Assembly: GCA_014801785.1 (NCBI GenBank)
Contig: JAAVDN010000014.1
Location: forward strand, 76,659-115,732
Source of the DNA: Bacteroides sp.
GTDB taxonomy: Bacteria; Bacteroidota; Bacteroidia; Bacteroidales; Muribaculaceae
Reading direction: 5' to 3'
DNA: 39,074 nucleotides
Shown one piece after another: positions 7,883 to 16,407 of the stretch. The notes under the pieces were generated by a model, which was not told the DNA's origin, searched no databases, and saw nothing but the letters and a program-made list of their open reading frames with translations. Position 1 is the stretch's first letter. Every line of letters begins with the position of its first letter. A program made the position numbers and the translations under genes.

Positions 7883-9169
7883 ATGGCAACCAATCGTTTC
7901 TTCAGACACGACGACCCGCGCGAAGCCTCCGGACGGGATATTATTTTTATAGGGAATTTCTTTCCTCCGGGAGTGCTTAAAAATATCCGGCAAGACCAGA
8001 AGGCTACCGGTTTCTCCAACCATAATTTTGAATCTTCGATTCTTGACGGACTGAATGAAACCCTCATTTCCCATCCGGAAATCGATGTAGAAGTCATCTG
8101 CGTTCCGCGTCTCTATTCATATCCTCACCACAACAGGCGTCTTTGGATTCCTTCCGAATATTACAGGCGCGGAGAGCTGACGGTGCGCTCCGTCTCAATA
8201 TTCAATCTTGTGGTCATCAACAAGATATGGGTCGGATGCGCCCTGTTCAGCCAGCTATGTGCAGCCTCCTGGCGCCGATGGCGTCGCCGGGGCGACTGTC
8301 AGTCGAAGCGGCCGACGGAAGTAATACTAAATATCCCGACCGCATATCTGGAACTCCCTCTTCTGATATGGAAGAGCCTCTTTTCCCGACGTTCGCGGAC
8401 AACCCTTATAATTCCCGATATCCCGCAGATGGTCTCAGCCATCAACCATCTGACAACCCGCTCCCTGCGCGGGCGCCTGGTCTCCTGGTTCGACTCGCTG
8501 TCGATGCGCCTCGCCTCGCGATTCAACCGCTTCGTCTTCCTGACCGACGCCATGAAGGAGTTCTTCAAGGGGGAGCGCGAATATATCGTCATGGAGGGTA
8601 TATCTTCCTCTGACAATAACCCTTCTGCAGGAGAAACCCAATCCGGCAACCGCTCACTGCTATATTCCGGAACCTTAGCCTCGGCATTCGGCATTCTCGA
8701 CCTGCTCGAAGGTTTTGAAATGGCACGCATTGAAGGTGTGGAGCTGTGGATATGCGGTTCGGGTGAGACAGAAGGGATTATTCGCGAAGCGGAGAAGCGC
8801 AATCCGGCAATAAAATTCTTCGGGCTGGTAGATTCCGCAACCGCAAGACGTCTGCAGGCGGAAGCTACCGTCCTCGTTAATCCCCGCACTTCCGCCGGCG
8901 AATTCACACGCTATTCTTTCCCCTCGAAGATTCTGGAATATATGCAAGCCGGCAAACCCGTCATCATGCACCCCCTGCCGGGGATTCCGCAAGAATACCT
9001 TGATATCGCGTGTCTCCCCGAAACGGAGACTCCTCGCGGACTGGCAGACGAAATCAGACGTGTCTTCTCGATGAGCGACAGCGAACGCGCCGAACTCGGA
9101 CGCCGGGGGCGCGAGCTGGCCCTCTCCAAAAGCGCGCCGATGCAGGTAGCCCGCATACTCGGCCTATAG
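7883..9169 (+). CDS. Glycosyltransferase, GT4-like (GT-B fold)
   Basis: This 428-residue protein has no signal peptide. The C-terminal half is a GT-B nucleotide-sugar domain: LLYSGTL near 256-262, LWICGSGE near 290, IKFFGLV near 312, and FPSKILEYMQAGKPVI near 351-366, which holds the ExxxxxxxE-type donor-binding pattern of family 4. The N-terminal half (FIGNFFPPG at about 22-30) would bind the acceptor. Donor and acceptor are unknown; capsule, exopolysaccharide or protein glycan synthesis are all possible. It lies alone between fabH and era, 63 bases after fabH, with no other glycan genes nearby, an odd insertion into a housekeeping run. Confidence 0.85.
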   Translation: MATNRFFRHDDPREASGRDIIFIGNFFPPGVLKNIRQDQKATGFSNHNFESSILDGLNETLISHPEIDVEVICVPRLYSYPHHNRRLWIPSEYYRRGELTVRSVSIFNLVVINKIWVGCALFSQLCAASWRRWRRRGDCQSKRPTEVILNIPTAYLELPLLIWKSLFSRRSRTTLIIPDIPQMVSAINHLTTRSLRGRLVSWFDSLSMRLASRFNRFVFLTDAMKEFFKGEREYIVMEGISSSDNNPSAGETQSGNRSLLYSGTLASAFGILDLLEGFEMARIEGVELWICGSGETEGIIREAEKRNPAIKFFGLVDSATARRLQAEATVLVNPRTSAGEFTRYSFPSKILEYMQAGKPVIMHPLPGIPQEYLDIACLPETETPRGLADEIRRVFSMSDSERAELGRRGRELALSKSAPMQVARILGL

Positions 9170-9288
9170 ACCCAATACCGCACGTACCCTTAAAAAACCG
9201 TTATTGCTCCTGAAGCGTTATTATTTAAGTAGCAGGGTTGCTTGACGCGCCCCGCAGATACAAATAATGAAAAACATTCAATAACGCT

Positions 9289-10206
9289 ATGGAAGAGACT
9301 ATAACCAATATCACTCCCGAAATACCCCACCGTGCGGGTTTTGTAAATATCGTCGGCAACCCTAATGTCGGCAAATCGACCCTGATGAACGATCTGGTCG
9401 GCGAACGCATCTCCATCATAACATCCAAGGCCCAGACGACCAGACATCGTATCATGGGTATTGTCAACACCCCTCAGTATCAGATCGTTTATTCAGATAC
9501 CCCGGGTGTTCTCAAACCGAAATATAAACTTCAGGAATCAATGCTCGAATTTTCCGAAGGAGCGCTGACTGACGCCGATATACTGCTATATGTGACAGAT
9601 GTCGTCGAAGATCCGGAAAAGAATAAGGATTTCCTTGACCGTGTCGCCAAGGAGAAGATTCCTGTCCTGCTGGTTATCAACAAGGTTGACCTTCTCAAGA
9701 ACAACGAGGAGCTCGAAAAACTGGTCCTCGCCTGGAGGGAGCGTCTGCCGAACGCAGAAATATTCCCGACGTCGGCTAAGGAGCATTTCAATCTCGACAA
9801 TCTGAAAGCCCGTATCGTCGAACTCCTTCCCCCCTCCCCTCCCTTCTTCGGTAAAGACGCGCTGACCGACAAGCCGGCCCGCTTCTTCGTCACCGAGATT
9901 ATCCGCGAGAAAGTCCTTCTGCATTATGACAAGGAGATTCCCTATTCCGCCGAAGTCCTGGTCGAGAAATTCGACGAGAAAGAGGGGGCCATCCATATCA
10001 TGGCTGTCATCTACGTCGAGCGCGATTCCCAGAAGGGTATTCTCATCGGCAAGGGTGGAGAGAAGATCAAGAGAGTAGGTATCGAGGCGCGTCAGGATAT
10101 CGAGAAATTCTTCGGCAAGAAGGTTTATCTCGAACTCTTCGTCAAGGTCGAGAAAGACTGGCGCAACCGCGAGAACAAACTCAAAGCCTTCGGTTATATA
10201 GAATAA
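9289..10206 (+). CDS. era: GTPase Era
   Basis: This 305-residue protein is an essential GTPase that binds 16S rRNA during 30S assembly. G1 is GNPNVGKST at residues 23-31, G2 is in SKAQTTRHR, G3 is SDTPG near 69-73, and G4 is NKVD near 130. The C-terminal KH RNA-binding domain contains ILIGKGGEKIKR, about residues 250-261. An N-terminal extension of about 15 residues precedes the G domain. The next gene is der, a second ribosome-assembly GTPase. No clear promoter motif was found in the 119 bases upstream. Confidence 0.97.
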   Translation: MEETITNITPEIPHRAGFVNIVGNPNVGKSTLMNDLVGERISIITSKAQTTRHRIMGIVNTPQYQIVYSDTPGVLKPKYKLQESMLEFSEGALTDADILLYVTDVVEDPEKNKDFLDRVAKEKIPVLLVINKVDLLKNNEELEKLVLAWRERLPNAEIFPTSAKEHFNLDNLKARIVELLPPSPPFFGKDALTDKPARFFVTEIIREKVLLHYDKEIPYSAEVLVEKFDEKEGAIHIMAVIYVERDSQKGILIGKGGEKIKRVGIEARQDIEKFFGKKVYLELFVKVEKDWRNRENKLKAFGYIE

Positions 10207-10216
10207 ATAAACTACG

Positions 10217-10238
10217 GACCGTCCCCGCCGGGGCGGTC
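10217..10238 (+). other. GC-rich hairpin between era and der
   Basis: An imperfect stem GACCG(T)CCCC / GGGGCGGTC with one bulge and no T run, 10 bases after era. It could attenuate or stabilise mRNA; a full terminator is doubtful because der has no promoter of its own. Confidence 0.4.
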
Positions 10239-10262
10239 TGAAATTCAATTATAGAAAACTCC

Positions 10263-11579
10263 ATGAGTAAGCTTGTAGCAATTGTAGGGCGGCCGAATGT
10301 GGGTAAGTCAACCCTCTTCAACCGTTTGACGCAGACCCGGTCAGCGATCGTCGACGACACGGCCGGGACAACCCGCGACCGCCAATATGGAAAAGTTGAC
10401 TGGAACGGTCAGGAATTTTCCATCGTCGACACCGGGGGATGGGTCGTCAATTCCGACGACATCTTCGAAGAGGAGATCAACAAGCAGGTCCATATCGCTA
10501 TCGAGGAAGCAGACGTCATTCTGTTCGTCGTCGATTCATCGACAGGCGTGACCGACCTCGACGACAAGGTAGCCGCCATCCTGCGCCGTAGCAAGAAGCC
10601 TGTCATCCTGGTGGCAAATAAGGAAGACAAAGGGGACGCCCGCTTCAATATCCCTGAATTTTATTCCCTCGGACTGGGAGACCCGGTAGAAGTCTCCTCG
10701 GCCAACGGTTCGGGAACCGGAGACCTGCTGGATCTTATAGTGAAAGATTTCCCCGACAAACCCGACGAGGAGGCTCCGGAGGAGAATATCGCGAAGTTCG
10801 CGATTGTCGGACGCCCGAATGCCGGTAAGTCCTCCCTCATCAATGCCTTTATAGGGGAGGAGAGACATATAGTAACCGATATTGCCGGGACTACCCGTGA
10901 CTCCATCTATCACCGCTACAATAAGTTCGGCTTCGATTTCTATCTTGTCGACACGGCCGGAATCCGCAAGAAGCAGAAGGTCAACGAAGATATCGAGTAT
11001 TATTCCGTTATCCGCTCGATTCGAGCCATCGAGGCTTCCGACGTCTGCATTCTGATGATTGATGCCACGCGGGGAATCGAGTCGCAGGACGGAAATATAT
11101 TCTCTCTCATACAGCGCAACAAGAAAGGACTTGTTGTCTGCGTCAACAAATGGGACTTGGTCGAAGACCGCTCCCTGGAGGCTCAGAAACGTTACGAGGC
11201 CGCTATCCGCGGTAAATTCGCACCTTTCACCGACTTCCCGATTCTCTTTACCTCGGCGCTGACAAAGCAGCGTATCTTCAAGGTGCTGGAAACGGCTATC
11301 GAAGTCTACAACAACCGTCGCCGTATCATTCCGACCTCTCAGCTCAACACCTATATGCTGGAGCAGATTGCAATCACTCCGCCGCCGTCGAACAAAGGAA
11401 AATTCGTAAAGATCAAATATGTGACGATGCTGAAGGATTCTATCATCCCGACTTTCGTCTTCTTCTGCAATCTGCCGCAGTGGGTCAAGGAACCCTACCG
11501 TCGCTTCCTGGAGAACAAGATTCGCGAAAAGTGGGATTTCCACGGAACGCCCATCCAGATTTTCATGCGCGAAAAATAA
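10263..11579 (+). CDS. der: Ribosome biogenesis GTPase Der (EngA)
   Basis: This 438-residue protein has two tandem G domains and a C-terminal KH-like domain, the Der layout needed for 50S subunit assembly. G domain 1 has GRPNVGKST at 9-17, DTGG near 57-60 and NKED near 120. G domain 2 has GRPNAGKSS near 183-191, DTAG near 229-232 and NKWD near 296-299. The KH-like part follows from about 350. A perfect 11-bp terminator lies 50 bases downstream. Confidence 0.98.
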   Translation: MSKLVAIVGRPNVGKSTLFNRLTQTRSAIVDDTAGTTRDRQYGKVDWNGQEFSIVDTGGWVVNSDDIFEEEINKQVHIAIEEADVILFVVDSSTGVTDLDDKVAAILRRSKKPVILVANKEDKGDARFNIPEFYSLGLGDPVEVSSANGSGTGDLLDLIVKDFPDKPDEEAPEENIAKFAIVGRPNAGKSSLINAFIGEERHIVTDIAGTTRDSIYHRYNKFGFDFYLVDTAGIRKKQKVNEDIEYYSVIRSIRAIEASDVCILMIDATRGIESQDGNIFSLIQRNKKGLVVCVNKWDLVEDRSLEAQKRYEAAIRGKFAPFTDFPILFTSALTKQRIFKVLETAIEVYNNRRRIIPTSQLNTYMLEQIAITPPPSNKGKFVKIKYVTMLKDSIIPTFVFFCNLPQWVKEPYRRFLENKIREKWDFHGTPIQIFMREK

Positions 11580-11629
11580 CCTTCTCCTTCAACCGCGCAT
11601 TAGAGGGGTTTATCAGCCTCAACATATCC

Positions 11630-11664
11630 ACAGGCCAGGGTTTCGGTATCCCTGGCCTGTTTTC
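11630..11664 (+). terminator. Intrinsic terminator after der
   Basis: Perfect 11-bp stem (11630-11640 with 11650-11660), 9-base loop, then a short T run. Confidence 0.85.
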
Positions 11665-11707
11665 CATCTGCATACAATCCGACATATCAACGTCCGTTCG
11701 GTAGTTT

Positions 11708-11739
11708 TTTGGATAAATTAAAAATTAGTTCTATTTTTG
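11708..11739 (+). promoter_or_regulatory. Promoter of the MNT/HEPN pair
   Basis: TTTG (11708-11711), 20 bases, TATTTTTG (11732-11739). Predicted transcription start near 11746 leaves only about 15 bases before the ATG at 11761. Confidence 0.8.
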
Positions 11740-11760
11740 TAACGGAGAAGAGAATTTATT

Positions 11761-12057
11761 ATGGAAATTGAAAAAATTATCGAAATACTGAAGAACTATT
11801 TTTCAGAACAGCCGGTAATCAAGGCTTGGCTGTTTGGATCAGTGTCGCGGGGAGAGGCGACTCAAGAGAGTGATGTCGATATCCTGGTTTTATTTGATGA
11901 GGGGGTAGGACTTTTTAAATATGCGAAGATGATTGACGAATTACAGAACTTACTACATAAATCCATTGACTTAGTTTCAGAGACGGCACTCCTGCCTTGG
12001 GTGAAGGAAACTGTAGAAAAAGAGAAACTATTAATCTATGAGAGAAAAACCGCGTGA
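11761..12057 (+). CDS. MNT-type minimal nucleotidyltransferase, antitoxin of a HEPN/MNT pair
   Basis: This 98-residue protein has the minimal nucleotidyltransferase motif GSVSRGEATQESDVDILV near residues 26-43, with the two metal-binding aspartates D39 and D41. Proteins of this type pair with HEPN ribonucleases; characterised MntA antitoxins silence the HEPN toxin by adding AMP to a tyrosine near its active site. The next frame (12038-12193) starts like a HEPN partner and overlaps by 20 bases, the usual arrangement. The gene is AT-rich (18 G/C in its first 60 bases) compared with flanking housekeeping genes, which suggests recent acquisition. Confidence 0.88.
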   Translation: MEIEKIIEILKNYFSEQPVIKAWLFGSVSRGEATQESDVDILVLFDEGVGLFKYAKMIDELQNLLHKSIDLVSETALLPWVKETVEKEKLLIYERKTA

Positions 12058-12193
12058 TCCGGGACGCTTGGAGCATATCCTCCAATCCATCGCCAATATT
12101 GAGGAATTTCTAAAAGATAAGTCTGCAGAGGACTTCCTTCTTGATAAAAATCAGATTAGAGAATACCTGAAGGAAGAAGAAGCTGAGGAATGA
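12038..12193 (+). pseudogene. Truncated HEPN-domain (DUF86-like) partner of the MNT protein
   Basis: This 51-codon frame starts MREKPRDPGRLEHILQSI and continues NIEEFLKDKSAEDFL, the typical start of the DUF86/HEPN partner of MNT proteins. Full-length members are about 110 residues and contain the RNase motif R-x4-H-x-Y in the second half. Here the frame ends after a glutamate-rich tail (REYLKEEEAEE), so helices 3-4 and the catalytic motif are missing. No remainder is visible in the 43 bases before the next gene. It overlaps the MNT gene end by 20 bases. It is most likely an inactivated toxin; a functional short regulator cannot be excluded. Confidence 0.7.
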
Positions 12194-12236
12194 ACTTTCG
12201 GAGGAGGCAGCGCGTTGAATAGATAAACGCAAAAGA

Positions 12237-12569
12237 ATGAAAGACATGAAACTATATCTGATATCCGTAGGAGATTCCCGTCAGTTCCGCTTCAAGGCCG
12301 AAGATGGACACGCAATCCAGGTAAAGCTTGAAAACGAGCTTAATGACTATCTTAAGAAGCGGTTCCCGGAAGGAAATTACGCTTATTTCACCTCCCCGCG
12401 CTTAGTCGAGATCCCGGTAGAGGAGGAAGAGAAATACACTTCCTATCCGGAATACAACGATGAGGCAGTAGCCGAGATTGAGAAGGTGTTATCCACCGAA
12501 ATCGAGGCTATGGAGGCTGACCGTCAGCTCAACAACAACGCTCCTAACGCCGACGCTCCTCTTGACTGA
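12237..12569 (+). CDS. Small acidic protein of unknown function
   Basis: I do not recognise this 110-residue protein. It is soluble, with a short beta-rich start (KLYLISVGDSRQFRF), a lysine/glutamate middle, and an acidic C-terminal half with repeated EEE and a final NNNAPNADAPLD-type tail. There is no signal peptide. ATG 12237 and ATG 12246 are both possible; a purine-rich GGAGGAGG lies about 30 bases upstream, too far to decide. It has a strong terminator downstream and could be read from the MNT promoter. Codon use is like the GC-rich core genome, unlike the MNT gene, so it is probably an ordinary conserved Bacteroidales gene. Confidence 0.75.
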   Translation: MKDMKLYLISVGDSRQFRFKAEDGHAIQVKLENELNDYLKKRFPEGNYAYFTSPRLVEIPVEEEEKYTSYPEYNDEAVAEIEKVLSTEIEAMEADRQLNNNAPNADAPLD

Positions 12570-12601
12570 GGCAGTGCCCGCTTATAGAGAACATATATTT
12601 T

Positions 12602-12630
12602 AGGCTTTCGCATCCGCGAAAGCCTTTTTT
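12602..12630 (+). terminator. Intrinsic terminator
   Basis: Perfect 10-bp stem (12602-12611 with 12616-12625), 4-base loop, T run to 12630. Confidence 0.92.
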
Positions 12631-12677
12631 CATCCCCTAACGTCATACCGCCCTCTTACCATTTTTTATATCAAATA

Positions 12678-12709
12678 TTTGTAACAACTCCATATAATTA
12701 TTATATTTG
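12678..12709 (+). promoter_or_regulatory. Promoter of the secreted S74/C25 cluster
   Basis: TTTG (12678-12681), 20 bases, TATATTTG (12702-12709); start predicted near 12716, 23 bases before the ATG at 12739. Confidence 0.85.
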
Positions 12710-12738
12710 CAAACCAATCAACCTTAATACTAACCATT

Positions 12739-13830
12739 ATGAAGATGAAATTAATTACCCTCGGTATCCTTGTGCTCTCAGCCTCTGCCACCTTCGCTCA
12801 ACTTCAGGTTCGTCAGAACGGACATGTAATCATCGGAGACAAAACCATCTCCTCTCAATCCGCACGCATCGTGTCCGGTACTCCTTTTACGCCAGATACA
12901 ACCCTCACAATGACTATCACGAGTTCAGGATCCTACAATACCGGAGGTGTTATAGGATTCGGGAGCAACGGAGAGGTATCGATCGGAGAATTAAAGAACC
13001 GAGATAACGTACTGCGCCTATTCGCCAAAAGAGGACTGATCTACAACAGTGGCGAGACAACCGATGTTTTCCGCTATACAAAATCCTTAGTCGCCGGAGC
13101 ATCGACTCAATTCGAGTTCTTCACCAAAGTCTCTGCTCCAGTATTCGTCACCGACTCCGATGTTCGGCTCAAAACCGACATAAAACAGATGGGCGGACTT
13201 TGGAAGCGCTTGCAAGACCTCACACCAGTATCGTATATACTTCATGACAAATCCTCTCTGATTTCCGACGAAGAGCAGTATGCATCTGCAACCAAGGAAG
13301 TCAAGGCAACCGAATTAGAGAATACCCGTCGATCATACGGTCTCGTAGCGCAAGAAGTGAGAGAAGTGTTCCCTGAGCTGGTATACGAAAACGAAGAGGG
13401 TGTTCTCGGACTAGATTACCAGGGTTTTATTCCTATTCTTATTGAGGCTGTTAACAACCTCAGCCAGACCGTGGCCGAACAGCGTCAACTTATCTCGGAA
13501 CAGCAGGCGGTCCTGATGAAGATGCAGGGGCAACAGGAGAAGCAGGTCAGCCTGCAGTCATTCGACGTCATCGCTTCCATGGATCAGAACAGGCCCAACC
13601 CGTTCAGCGTCTCGACGGAAATAAAATGCCTTGTGCCACAAGAAGCCGCCCATGCGGTCCTCAACTTATATGACCTGCGCGGCAAGCAGCTCAAGAGCTT
13701 CCCAATCGAACAGACCGGTGAGGTTTCAGTATCCGTAAGTGCTGACGGACTGGAAGACGGCATGTACCTCTACGCCCTTATCGTTGACGGCGTCGAAGTC
13801 GAGAGCCGAAGAATGATTATTTCACGTTAA
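12739..13830 (+). CDS. Secreted protein with S74 intramolecular chaperone domain and T9SS sorting domain
   Basis: This 363-residue protein has a signal peptide (residues 1-20, ending TFAQ), a beta-rich region of about 110 residues, then a peptidase S74 domain starting at S140-D141 in TDSDVRLKTDI. In the family (phage endosialidase tail chaperones), S74 trimerises the upstream stalk and then cuts itself off before the SD pair. The domain continues through YGLVAQEV and ends near 230. A glutamine-rich coiled coil follows (about 236-275). The last 80 residues (DQNRPNPFSVSTEI, LYDLRGK, GMYLYALIVDG) are a type A T9SS C-terminal sorting domain. S74 is usually the extreme C-terminus, so the appended sorting domain is notable. 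The C25 protease gene starts 12 bases later. Confidence 0.85.
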   Translation: MKMKLITLGILVLSASATFAQLQVRQNGHVIIGDKTISSQSARIVSGTPFTPDTTLTMTITSSGSYNTGGVIGFGSNGEVSIGELKNRDNVLRLFAKRGLIYNSGETTDVFRYTKSLVAGASTQFEFFTKVSAPVFVTDSDVRLKTDIKQMGGLWKRLQDLTPVSYILHDKSSLISDEEQYASATKEVKATELENTRRSYGLVAQEVREVFPELVYENEEGVLGLDYQGFIPILIEAVNNLSQTVAEQRQLISEQQAVLMKMQGQQEKQVSLQSFDVIASMDQNRPNPFSVSTEIKCLVPQEAAHAVLNLYDLRGKQLKSFPIEQTGEVSVSVSADGLEDGMYLYALIVDGVEVESRRMIISR

Positions 13831-13842
13831 AATCCCTGCACC

Positions 13843-16200
13843 ATGAAAACGAATTTCTCTTCTGGACCGGCGAAGAGGAGCCTACTCTCCATGGTCCTGC
13901 TTATGCTGGCCCTTATCGGCACGGCAACCACACATACCCATACCGTCACCTTCTCTTTGGACGACTTCTCCGCCGAAGTCATCGACGGGGAAACGCGACT
14001 CTCATATACCGCAGGACAAGACGCGCCTGTGGGACACAACCGTTCGCCCTATCTTCCGTGGATTTACAAAGAGTTCGATATACCACTAAACAGCACGGTA
14101 TCCGACATACGTATCGAGGCTATGACTGAACCTGTTACCTATCTCGCAGATATCAGGCTTTATCCCAGATTCATGCCCGTACCTACAAGTAGCTTCGACA
14201 GTTTCAATCCTGACGAGGTCCGCAAGAACGTGGAGAAAGGGATTTATCCATCTGCTCAGGTGCAGGGAGTCGGCACACGTGAGACAAAGGGACAAGGGAA
14301 AGCCCGCTTCTTGTTCTGTCCCTTCCGCACGTCAGCCGGTCAAGATACCGTATACTTCATCAAACGCATAAGTGTCTCATACGAATGCGGAACAGCGAAA
14401 GGATTGGCCCCGGCCCCAATGGCTGTCTCGGATGCGAGTATCGCGACCGCCGATTCCAAACTGAATGCAAAGATAGCGTACAGCAAGAAGCTCGACAACG
14501 TCATTATCACAGTTGACTCTCTCAAAAGCGCGTTCCTTCCCCTCCGTGACTGGAAGAGGAAGAAGGGAATGCACTGTGAGCTGCTGACGGTGGAGGAGAT
14601 ATCCGACCTCTATTCGGAAGAGATCACCGTCCCTCACCAGATCAAACGCGCCCTACACTGCCTATACCGCAACTACAACCTTGAAAGCGTAACGATTGGT
14701 GGCGACGGTCATATAGTGCCGACGTTTATGGGCTATAGTCCGATTTCCAGTCAATACCAAAATGGGATTCCTGTTCGAGTGACACTCAGATTAGTGCCCA
14801 CAGATTACTTTTATGTATGTTTTGATGGACACTTCTATTGGAATGCGAACGAAAATGAATTTGCTGGCGAACTGGAAGATAATTTTTCCTTTGAGCCTTC
14901 ATTATCTATTGGAAGAATTCCCTCCTTCAGTCTCATAAGTAGTTCCAAGATGGTCAACAGCGCTGTTGACTACGAAAAATCCCCCCATTTCAGCAAACCA
15001 TCTTTTGAATTTCTTGGCATAGCAGGAAAGATAGATATATATCTTACTTCATACGATGGCGTAAAGCGATGTGATGGATATGTAATTACTGATAATATGC
15101 TCCGACAATATATCCGACCATATAGAAACATCACTGAAACCATATATCATCCCGAAAGTTTGTCTGAAACGGGAGATGTCTCCCATTTTTCAGCTATAAT
15201 GGACGAACTTTCCAAATCTCCATTTTTCATAAACATAAATAGCCACGGAGATAAATCAAATATTCAATTTATTACAGGCATAACCATCTATGATTATAAT
15301 ATTGAATCCTTAACGTTATCAAATCCACTAATCGTTATGGCATCTTCATGTCATACCGCAAATTTTTCTCCATATCCTTCCGACAAGACTGATATTCCGA
15401 ACATCAATATCCTTAAAATGGAAGGAGGTTACGAGAATATTCCAAAGAAAGTGTCTTGTTTTGGAGCCGCATTCCTTTCTAGCATAAACAATAATGGAAT
15501 CGCATATTTTGGCAATTCTCGCGAAGGTATTGGTAGTAAGAATGGCATATTAGCCTGTACAGACTTATGGCATGCCCAGATGTGGAAGGACATATTCAGA
15601 GACAACGTATCGAAATCTCTGGGAGAAATGCTAAGAGATGTTAAGTATAACGCTGCTAATATAAGTTATGATTACTTTGGAGATCGACGAATATTGATGA
15701 GTGAACATCTTTTAGGTGATCCTGATATAGTACCCTATCCAGGGATACCCAATGAATTTACTGATTTATCAATCAGTCCAGTCGGAAATGTCCTGACCTT
15801 AAATCCAGGAAAGATGAACGACCATACCATTAAAATCGGATATCTAAAAAACAACGTGGTGGAATATGAAGACTATCCCGTCTCAACTCCTTCGAAATAT
15901 GTATTCAAACAGTCCAATTTCTCTATCGTAATAAACAGGAAAGGATATGTACCGTTTGTATGTGACTACGATATCCTTACTGTGCGCGATTTCGATACCG
16001 CTTATCTGCAATGTGTGGATGTAACTCGAGATCTGACTATAACGGCTCCCAAAGTAAAGATTGGAGAGAATGTGACATCTCTGAAGCCGCGCATCGGAGA
16101 TGTTATCTTTGAGCAAGGGCACACCGTCATCAAAGCTAACGAAGTTATATTAGGACCAGGAACAGAAATCTGGGAAGGTGCTTCTTTAAGTATTAATTAA
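13843..16200 (+). CDS. Gingipain-like C25 family cysteine peptidase
   Basis: This 785-residue protein has a signal peptide (about 1-34), a propeptide-like beta region, and a caspase-like peptidase C25 domain. The likely catalytic dyad is H468 in NINSHGD and C503 in MASSCHTA; the 35-residue spacing is close to that of gingipains. C25 enzymes are exported proteases that can process surface proteins; PorU of the T9SS is a relative, but this protein lacks PorU's length. The end (GTEIWEGASLSIN) resembles the short beta-helical tail motif of Bacteroidetes surface proteins and is not a standard sorting domain. It is in operon with the S74 gene. The middle of the gene is far more AT-rich than both ends. 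Confidence 0.82.
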   Translation: MKTNFSSGPAKRSLLSMVLLMLALIGTATTHTHTVTFSLDDFSAEVIDGETRLSYTAGQDAPVGHNRSPYLPWIYKEFDIPLNSTVSDIRIEAMTEPVTYLADIRLYPRFMPVPTSSFDSFNPDEVRKNVEKGIYPSAQVQGVGTRETKGQGKARFLFCPFRTSAGQDTVYFIKRISVSYECGTAKGLAPAPMAVSDASIATADSKLNAKIAYSKKLDNVIITVDSLKSAFLPLRDWKRKKGMHCELLTVEEISDLYSEEITVPHQIKRALHCLYRNYNLESVTIGGDGHIVPTFMGYSPISSQYQNGIPVRVTLRLVPTDYFYVCFDGHFYWNANENEFAGELEDNFSFEPSLSIGRIPSFSLISSSKMVNSAVDYEKSPHFSKPSFEFLGIAGKIDIYLTSYDGVKRCDGYVITDNMLRQYIRPYRNITETIYHPESLSETGDVSHFSAIMDELSKSPFFININSHGDKSNIQFITGITIYDYNIESLTLSNPLIVMASSCHTANFSPYPSDKTDIPNINILKMEGGYENIPKKVSCFGAAFLSSINNNGIAYFGNSREGIGSKNGILACTDLWHAQMWKDIFRDNVSKSLGEMLRDVKYNAANISYDYFGDRRILMSEHLLGDPDIVPYPGIPNEFTDLSISPVGNVLTLNPGKMNDHTIKIGYLKNNVVEYEDYPVSTPSKYVFKQSNFSIVINRKGYVPFVCDYDILTVRDFDTAYLQCVDVTRDLTITAPKVKIGENVTSLKPRIGDVIFEQGHTVIKANEVILGPGTEIWEGASLSIN

Positions 16201-16205
16201 CTGAA

Positions 16206-16390
16206 TAAGTAGCTGATCAAAATAAATGAATGTATAAAACGCCGCTATCGCGCCAGCCAATTAGCCGCGGAGAGAAGGAGGTTCGCGGACTAAGCGACTG
16301 AACGACAAGGGTAATTGGCAAGTGAGAGCAAGTTTTATAACTCAAGATTCTAAAATAAACATATATCGCTTTATTTTTAGCAGCTACTTA
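16206..16390. repeat. Nested imperfect inverted repeat, about 185 bp
   Basis: Four complementary segments are nested around one centre: 16206-16215 with 16381-16390 (10/10), 16233-16240 with 16332-16339 (8/8), 16256-16263 with 16312-16319 (8/8), and 16265-16269 with 16284-16288 (5/5). The whole block can fold into one long interrupted hairpin. It fills the gap between the C25 gene and the next secreted-protein gene. No promoter motif or T run is seen. A MITE-like element, a structured mRNA processing element, or a small RNA are possible. Confidence 0.6.
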
Positions 16391-16407
16391 ACATTGACCA
16401 AAAGATT

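Noticed and set aside
10217-10238. Terminator between era and der
   Set aside because: No T run and no promoter for der downstream; kept only as a hairpin.
16206-16390. Invertible phase-variation promoter
   Set aside because: The size would fit, but there is no TAnnTTTG element in either orientation inside, no nearby recombinase, and the repeat arms continue inward as a hairpin.
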